Positions 58,999-64,000 of a DNA stretch of 64,000 bases are shown piece by piece. Position 1 is the stretch's first letter; each line of letters starts with the position of its first letter. The DNA is from Gordonia spumicola (GTDB lineage: Bacteria; Actinomycetota; Actinomycetes; Mycobacteriales; Mycobacteriaceae). A program made the translations under genes and the position numbers. The stretch lies in NCBI RefSeq assembly GCF_009932475.1, contig NZ_BJOV01000002.1, positions 310,001-374,000 of the forward strand, given 5' to 3'. The notes beneath the pieces were generated by a model that saw only the letters and a list, made by a program, of their open reading frames with translations, did not search any database and had not been told where the DNA came from.

Positions 58999-60507
58999 AT
59001 GTCGAAGAAGCCACTCGCCATACTGCTCGCCGCGCTCGCCGTCCTTGTCGTGGCATGCGGGACCACCGACGCTCCGCACGAGCTCGCGGCGCCCGCCCCG
59101 CTCGCGACGGTCTGCCCGGCGGACTCCCCGACGGCGACGACCGTTCCGACATTCGCCACCGCGATCACCCGGCGGTGGAGCGTGTCGGCCGACGCCGTGC
59201 TGCCCGGCGGCCGGTGGGACGCCGAGTGGTTCGGGCCCCGCGAGATGTGCGGGCGGGTCGTCGCGACCGCCGTTCGCGGGCTTCCGAAGTCCGACACGAC
59301 GCACCGGCGCCTCGTCGACGGCGACCGGGTGATCGCCGGAATCGACGCCCGAACCGGAACCGTCGCATGGACTGCTCCCCTACTCCGCGGTGCGCGCTGC
59401 GGACCCGAACCGGTGCGGGGAACCGTCGCCTGCATCGTCGACAACGAGTCGACCAACAAGACGTACTGCGCATACGCGGACCTGACCGCGGACGACCCCG
59501 AACCGCTGGCCCCGTGCGACGCCGGACGAGCCCCCGGAGTGCAGCGGGACGACGGTGTGACGATCCAGTACGTCCGGATCGACTCCGGAACGAGCGGGGC
59601 GGAGAGTCTCGACGTCGACTCGGCCGTGGTCGACCACAATGCGATCGTCACCGCGTCCACCCCGTCCGACGACGGGCGACGAGTGGTCGTCGAACGGCGG
59701 GCGACCCCCTATGCACGCGGGTGGCGTGCCGATGTCGCCACGACACCGATCGACGCCTCCGAGCCGTGGCGCGGCGTCGTGACCAGGGTCGCCGGGCCGG
59801 CGGGCTTCCTCGGCGCGCGGCTCAACTCGAGCGACCACGGCGCGGTTCTCGATGCGGACACGGGGCGCGTCGTCGTCGATGCGCCCGGAACGGGGCCGGA
59901 CGTCGCCGCGACGAGTGTGCCCGGACGCCGGCTCGTCGTGTTCTCCGACACCGACACGACAGGCCTCGACGCCACGGGCCGCGTGCTTTGGAAACGGCAG
60001 GGCAGACGCAGTCCCAGGGCGGACTACTCCACCGCCGAGCGCGCCCTGTATCGGGTGGTCGTGACGCCCTCGGGCGACACCACGCGGACCGTCGCACTCG
60101 ACGCCGAGACGGGCGGTGACCTGCCGAGCGCCCCCGCCGCGATGCCCGGATACCCCGATGCGCCGCCGTCCGCGTTCGGGTCCGACGTCGGCGCCATCAC
60201 CACGTTCACGAGCACGTCCGGGTACGAGACCCTCGGACTCACCTATCACTATCACGGCGCGATGGACGCACGGACCGGCCGCGTGCTGTGGTCGGCGAAG
60301 GGACGGTTCCCTCAGACGGAGGCGGCCGACGACGGCGTCGACACGATGCTGCTGCAGCAGACGTCGAGCAACGGATCCAACGAGGTCCGCGCGTTGGACC
60401 TGCGCGCCGGAACGATCCGCTGGCGGGCGACGGTCGCCCCGTTCGCGTTCTTCACCGCGGGCTTGTCCATCGGCGACGCCGCGGTCACCAGCTACACGGT
60501 TCAGTAA
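58999..60507 (+). CDS. PQQ-like beta-propeller lipoprotein
   Basis: The 502-residue protein has a lipoprotein signal (lipobox VLVVAC near residue 20) and repeated propeller blades of the PQQ/quinoprotein type: DARTGTVAWTAPL, GRVLWKRQGR, DARTGRVLWSAKGR and DLRAGTIRWRATV. Four cysteines before residue 175 may form disulfides. No catalytic residue for PQQ binding is visible, so it is more likely a structural or scaffold protein, in the manner of BamB. Its last codons overlap the convergent dehydrogenase gene by 7 bp. GGGGG and GGGAGGA purine runs precede the ATG. Confidence 0.75.
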   Translation: MSKKPLAILLAALAVLVVACGTTDAPHELAAPAPLATVCPADSPTATTVPTFATAITRRWSVSADAVLPGGRWDAEWFGPREMCGRVVATAVRGLPKSDTTHRRLVDGDRVIAGIDARTGTVAWTAPLLRGARCGPEPVRGTVACIVDNESTNKTYCAYADLTADDPEPLAPCDAGRAPGVQRDDGVTIQYVRIDSGTSGAESLDVDSAVVDHNAIVTASTPSDDGRRVVVERRATPYARGWRADVATTPIDASEPWRGVVTRVAGPAGFLGARLNSSDHGAVLDADTGRVVVDAPGTGPDVAATSVPGRRLVVFSDTDTTGLDATGRVLWKRQGRRSPRADYSTAERALYRVVVTPSGDTTRTVALDAETGGDLPSAPAAMPGYPDAPPSAFGSDVGAITTFTSTSGYETLGLTYHYHGAMDARTGRVLWSAKGRFPQTEAADDGVDTMLLQQTSSNGSNEVRALDLRAGTIRWRATVAPFAFFTAGLSIGDAAVTSYTVQ

Positions 60508-61412
60508 CCGCGTCCGACGGCGAGCACCGACGCGAGTCGCTCGCCCGCGGCGAAGCGGCGGAGGTTGTCGGCGAGGTGCGGCGCCATCTCGACGGTGAGA
60601 CGACCGGCGGGGTTCGCGACGTGCGGTGTGATCACCACGTTGTCGAGGTCGAAGAGCGGATCGTCGGGCGACGGCGGTTCCGGGTCGGTGACGTCCAGTC
60701 CCGCCCCGGCGATCACTCCGTCGGTGAGCGCCCGGTACAAGGCGGTCTGGTCGACGAGCGGGCCGCGCGCCACGTTGATCACCCACGAGTGCGGTTTCAG
60801 CAACGCTAGGGTGCGGTCGTTGATCAGATGTCGGGTGTCCGGCGTGTCCGGCGCGGCGAGGACCACGTGATCGGCCCTCGCGAACGCCTCATCGGTCCGC
60901 TCGGCCGACAACGTGACATCGGAGCCCGCGACCGGCGTCCCCGTTCGATTGACCGCGAGAACCGTTGCGCCGCACGCCTTCAGCATCGGAGTCAGGGCGC
61001 GCCCGATGCCACCCGCCCCGATGATGGCGACGGTGGAGCCGCGCAGTGTCCGCACCGCGGGGTCGACGGCGTCCTTGGCCCACCGGGTCCGCGTCGACGC
61101 GATCACCTGACGGGTGCCCGCGAGCAGCAACGCGAGGGCGTGCTCGGCGCACCCGTCCGCGTAGAAGCCCGACGCGTTGGTCCAGATCCGCTTGTCGTCG
61201 AGCACACCGGCGTCGACGAACCGTTCGACGCCCGCGGTGCTCAATGCCACCCACTCCACGCCGTCGGGCAGTTCCGGAAATCCTTCCGGACCACCGATCC
61301 ACACCACGACCTGCGCGTTCTCGATGTCTACGAGCTGCGCGCCGACCTGCGTCACCGCCCCGACGATGTGGTCGTCCAACACCGGTGCAACGGCCACTCG
61401 CATCGAAGTCAT
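60501..61412 (-). CDS. D-isomer-specific 2-hydroxyacid dehydrogenase
   Basis: The protein has 303 residues from the ATG at 61412. The NAD-binding loop is VAIIGAGGIGRALTPMLKACGATVLAVNRTG. Catalytic Arg, Glu and His lie in INVARGPLVDQ, AGLDVTDPEPP and VVITPHVANPAG. It interconverts a 2-oxo acid and a D-2-hydroxy acid. The neighbouring isochorismatase-like gene is on the same strand 13 bp upstream, so they form an operon, but a shared pathway is not evident. Confidence 0.85.
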   Translation of the reverse strand: MTSMRVAVAPVLDDHIVGAVTQVGAQLVDIENAQVVVWIGGPEGFPELPDGVEWVALSTAGVERFVDAGVLDDKRIWTNASGFYADGCAEHALALLLAGTRQVIASTRTRWAKDAVDPAVRTLRGSTVAIIGAGGIGRALTPMLKACGATVLAVNRTGTPVAGSDVTLSAERTDEAFARADHVVLAAPDTPDTRHLINDRTLALLKPHSWVINVARGPLVDQTALYRALTDGVIAGAGLDVTDPEPPSPDDPLFDLDNVVITPHVANPAGRLTVEMAPHLADNLRRFAAGERLASVLAVGRGY

Positions 61413-61425
61413 GGGTCCATCTCTA

Positions 61426-62049
61426 TCACCGCAGTGCGGCCGCGACAGCATCGACGGATTCGAGCCGCACGCCGATGAGCGTCAGATCGGCGAGCCGTTC
61501 CGGCGTGGTCTGCGACGTCGCGTCGGTGACGAGGACGGTCCGGTAGTCGCGTTCGGATGCGTCGAACAAGGTCGCACGCGGGCAGTTCGGCAGATTGCAG
61601 CCGGCGACGACGAGGGTGTCGACCGCGGCCGCGCGAAGCCGCTCGTCGAGTGAGGTCCGATGGAAGGCCGACCACCGCGGTTTGTACATGATCGACTCGC
61701 CGGGTCCGATTCGCTGGAACTCCCCGCGGCGCAACGCCTCCCAGTCGCACCGGACCGCCGCGCGCAGCAGGGGCCGTACGATCTCTGCTCCCTCGGTCCC
61801 CGGCTGGACCGGTGCGTCGCCCGCTTCGATCGCGGCACGGCGGACCAGGTCGACATCCGACTCGCCGGCCCGATACGACCGGACGACGTGGACGATCGGA
61901 CGGCCCGCCGCGCGGTACGCCTCGGCGAGAGCGGCCAGGGCGGGCACGACGTCCGCGGTGCCGGGGATCGCAGTCGGTCCGCTGACGAAGTCTGTTTGGA
62001 CGTCGATGATCGCCAGAGCCGAGGCAGCCCAGTGCGGGTCGAGATGCAT
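61426..62049 (-). CDS. Isochorismatase-family cysteine hydrolase
   Basis: The 207-residue protein has the triad Asp16 in LAIIDVQTDF, Lys in IMYKPRWSAFHRTSLDERL and Cys in VVAGCNLPNCPRATLFDASERDY. The last motif is the standard active-site strand with the second Cys as nucleophile. These hydrolases act on nicotinamide, biuret, N-carbamoyl compounds or isochorismate; the sequence does not separate them. It is first in a two-gene operon with the hydroxyacid dehydrogenase and divergent from the sigma factor gene. Confidence 0.84.
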   Translation of the reverse strand: MHLDPHWAASALAIIDVQTDFVSGPTAIPGTADVVPALAALAEAYRAAGRPIVHVVRSYRAGESDVDLVRRAAIEAGDAPVQPGTEGAEIVRPLLRAAVRCDWEALRRGEFQRIGPGESIMYKPRWSAFHRTSLDERLRAAAVDTLVVAGCNLPNCPRATLFDASERDYRTVLVTDATSQTTPERLADLTLIGVRLESVDAVAAALR

Positions 62050-62168
62050 ACGACCATCGTGACACGGCGGCCACGTCCATTGAACGGATGAATCTTCCGG
62101 CGATGACGGCGAGCGGGACTAGGGTGAGCACCCTGACACGCCGATCCACTTCCAGACAGGGCACGGCC

Positions 62169-63473
62169 ATGTACCCCTCGACCGCACGGAACCCGATCCC
62201 GCCGTCCGACGCGGAACTCGTCGAACGCCTCCGGAACGGCGAGATGGCGGCCCTCGAGATCGTCTACGACCGGTACAGTTCGGCGCTCGCGACCTTCGCG
62301 TACTCGATGCTGCGCAGCCGGGAGCGGGCCGACGACGCCCTGCACGACGCGTTCGTCGTCGCGACCGGCCGGATCGGACAGCTGCGCGATCCGTCGCGCC
62401 TGCGGCCGTGGCTGTACGCGATCGTCCGGTCCGAATGCCTCCGCGGCCTGCGGGGGAGCAAACGGGAGTCCGCGCTCGAAGAGTGGCATGATCCGGGGAC
62501 CGACGACGCGGCGGGCGACGACCTGCACCGCGCCGAGATCGCGTCACTCGTCCGCGAGGCGATGGGCGGGCTGTCGCCGAAAGACAAGGAGATCGTCGAG
62601 CTCAGCCTCCGGCACGACCTCGACAACTCCGAGATCGCGGCGGTCCTCGGCGTCAAGGCGTCGCACGTGACGGCGTTGACGTCCCGCGCCCGCAAGTCGT
62701 TGGAGCAGAGCCTCGGGACGCTGCTCGTCGCGCGGGCGGGCGGCGAGGGCTGCACCGACCTGACCGAACTCCTCGCAGGCTGGGACGGCGAGTACACCCC
62801 GCTCTGGCGCAAGCGCATCGCCAAACACATCGACGGATGCCCCGAATGCACCGGCGAACGGAAGCGGCGCTTCAGCCCGGCCGCGATCCTCGTCGCCCTG
62901 CCGATGCTGGCGTTGCCGCTCGGCTTGCGACTGCGGACGATGAACGACGCCCAGCCGGGCCTCGTCGCCTACACACAGCCCCTCCCCGATCCGGTGACCG
63001 GCGGCGGGAAGCCGCAGTCGGACGCGGCGCGCAACCCGTCGACGTCCATCGACGGCACGCCGGCCTGGGACTATCCGCTGGCGGACAAGTCGAGCCCGCG
63101 GATGCTGTGGCTGCCCGTCGCGGCGGTTCTGCTGCTGCTCCTGATCGGCGGAACGTGGCTGGTCCTCGGCACCGACGACACGCCGACCCCGGCGCCCGTC
63201 GTCGACGTCGGGACGTCGACCGGCGCGCCCGCGACGCCCACGACGGTCGCGTCCACGCAGCAGGCCGAGTCGCGGCCGAACGGGGAGCCGCAGGTGGACG
63301 ACCCGGGCCCGTCATCGGTCGAGTCGTCAGACGATTCGGCGTCCGAATCCGTCGAGTCCAGTGCACCCGAGGTCAGCGAACCGGACAGTTCGGTGCGCAT
63401 CAGGATCCCGGTGGATCCGTGCCGACTCGGCGCCTGCGACCCGGTCACCCCACCGTCGCCGATCATCCACTGA
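62169..63473 (+). CDS. ECF-type sigma factor fused to a membrane anti-sigma-like region
   Basis: The 434-residue protein has sigma region 2 (about 17-95: LRNGEMAALEIVYDRYSS, ADDALHDAFVVATGR, RPWLYAIVRSECLRGLRG) and region 4 (about 130-185: LSPKDKEIVELSLRHDLDNSEIAAVLGVKASHVTAL). These are joined to a zinc-anti-sigma-like H-x3-C-x2-C (His220, Cys224, Cys227). A hydrophobic patch (239-256), a membrane helix (about 321-343) and a Ser/Asp/Pro-rich outer tail with one CRLGAC motif follow. Sigma and anti-sigma parts are usually separate genes. The ATG at 62169 is preceded by a TAGGGT hexamer 45 bp upstream. Confidence 0.8.
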   Translation: MYPSTARNPIPPSDAELVERLRNGEMAALEIVYDRYSSALATFAYSMLRSRERADDALHDAFVVATGRIGQLRDPSRLRPWLYAIVRSECLRGLRGSKRESALEEWHDPGTDDAAGDDLHRAEIASLVREAMGGLSPKDKEIVELSLRHDLDNSEIAAVLGVKASHVTALTSRARKSLEQSLGTLLVARAGGEGCTDLTELLAGWDGEYTPLWRKRIAKHIDGCPECTGERKRRFSPAAILVALPMLALPLGLRLRTMNDAQPGLVAYTQPLPDPVTGGGKPQSDAARNPSTSIDGTPAWDYPLADKSSPRMLWLPVAAVLLLLLIGGTWLVLGTDDTPTPAPVVDVGTSTGAPATPTTVASTQQAESRPNGEPQVDDPGPSSVESSDDSASESVESSAPEVSEPDSSVRIRIPVDPCRLGACDPVTPPSPIIH

Positions 63474-63567
63474 AATTCGTCGACGAAGAGTTGTTGCATC
63501 CGTGAGGTCGCCCGACTCCTACCTCTGAACGACCGGAACCTCCGGTCGCCGAGGCAAGGAGCCAGCC

Positions 63568-64000
63568 ATGACCGTCACCACCGCCCGCCGAGCACTGTTC
63601 GCCGCTGTCGCCGCCGCAGCCCTCCTGACCGCGGGCGCGGGCATCGGCGCGGCATCCGCCGAGGTCCCCGGCAACATCGTCATCGACCCCGGCGTCCGCG
63701 TGAACGACGACATCCTGAAGAATCTGCCCAACCACAAGGACGACCCGAAGAACGGCCAGACCGATCCCGACACGGGCAAGGACTCCAACCCGAGTGGCGG
63801 CGCCGAGACCGACCCGAAGACCGACCCCGACACCGCCCCGAACGCCGGAACCGACACGCAGGCCGACGACACCGTCGACCCGTCCACCGACTCGGGCGAC
63901 AACGGCGAGACCACAGCCACGACGTCGGATGAGACCCGTCGATCGACGGACGGCACCCCGACCGCCGCCACATCAGCCGACGACTCGATCGTCACGTTCG
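63568..64000 (+). CDS. Secreted acidic low-complexity protein (truncated by window end)
   Basis: The frame is open to the right edge with 144 residues visible. A Sec signal peptide (ARRALFAAVAAAALLTAGAG, cleavage near ASA) is followed by VPGNIVIDPGVRVNDDILKN, then a long Asp/Thr/Pro/Ser-rich region with repeated DP, TD and NG steps (TDPKTDPDTAPNAGTDTQ). The acidic repeats are probably disordered and could bind calcium or span the wall. AAGGA precedes the ATG by 7 bases. It lies 95 bp downstream of the membrane sigma factor gene and may be its target. Function is unknown. Confidence 0.6.
   Translation, partial: MTVTTARRALFAAVAAAALLTAGAGIGAASAEVPGNIVIDPGVRVNDDILKNLPNHKDDPKNGQTDPDTGKDSNPSGGAETDPKTDPDTAPNAGTDTQADDTVDPSTDSGDNGETTATTSDETRRSTDGTPTAATSADDSIVTF

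Overview
This window reads as chromosomal DNA from a GC-rich, mycolic-acid-containing actinobacterium (order Mycobacteriales). The evidence is two arabinosyltransferases of the Emb family, two mycolyltransferases of the antigen-85 type, an LpqN-type lipoprotein, an MmpS-like protein and a Prim-PolC/LigC repair pair. As far as I remember it, the gene order partly follows the M. tuberculosis Rv3730c-Rv3795 stretch (Prim-PolC/ligC, AraC/ThrE, tadA and its partner, tyrA, tRNAs, hisC-like gene, emb). Two emb genes instead of three and the absence of PE/PPE genes fit a non-mycobacterial genus such as Gordonia or Williamsia, but the genus is inference. Codon use is uniform and strongly GC3-biased. 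Many genes appear leaderless, with a TANNNT -10 hexamer 6-9 bases before the start codon, and I used this to choose several starts.

Layout. 1-7.7 kb: end of a PknG-like gene, a HtaA-domain secreted protein with an iron box, a VOC/AraC pair, a ThrE-type exporter, the prim-polC/ligC operon, and an AsnC regulator divergent from a branched-chain amino-acid dehydrogenase. 7.7-11.7 kb: two tandem Tat-exported phospholipase C paralogues. 11.7-20.7 kb: DUF456 protein, glutamyl-Q tRNA(Asp) synthetase, a large BTAD/AAA regulator, an LpqN-like lipoprotein, a second VOC/AraC pair, a D-threonine-aldolase-like enzyme, and a tRNA-guanine transglycosylase lacking the usual zinc cysteines. 20.7-30.7 kb: murF/ddl, two copies of a 300-bp palindromic repeat, a CTAG-flanked MITE between two stop codons, tadA and its partner, tyrA, three tRNAs and a hisC-like aminotransferase. 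30.8-45.6 kb: envelope genes (two mycolyltransferases, two emb) around an ABC transporter/two-component operon and a GAF regulator. 45.6-54 kb: accessory functions (DUF1016 nuclease, aldehyde dehydrogenase/DUF779, TetR/MpaB-type oxygenase, YeiH-type exporter/LysR). 54-64 kb: an HTH-less LysR-like protein/DUF5997/FUSC group, MFS/GlxA pair, beta-propeller lipoprotein, hydroxyacid dehydrogenase, isochorismatase-like hydrolase, a sigma factor fused to a membrane anti-sigma-like tail, and a truncated secreted acidic protein.

Themes. Cell-surface functions are tandemly duplicated three times (phospholipase C, mycolyltransferase, Emb). tRNA anticodon modification is well represented (tgt, gluQRS and tadA with tRNA-Arg(ACG), its expected substrate). 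Several divergent gene pairs are separated by only about 30-40 bp holding back-to-back -10 elements. I saw no CRISPR array, prophage, complete insertion sequence or obvious new defence cluster. The most unusual signals are the zinc-less transglycosylase, the sigma/anti-sigma fusion, the CTAG MITE and the palindromic repeat family.
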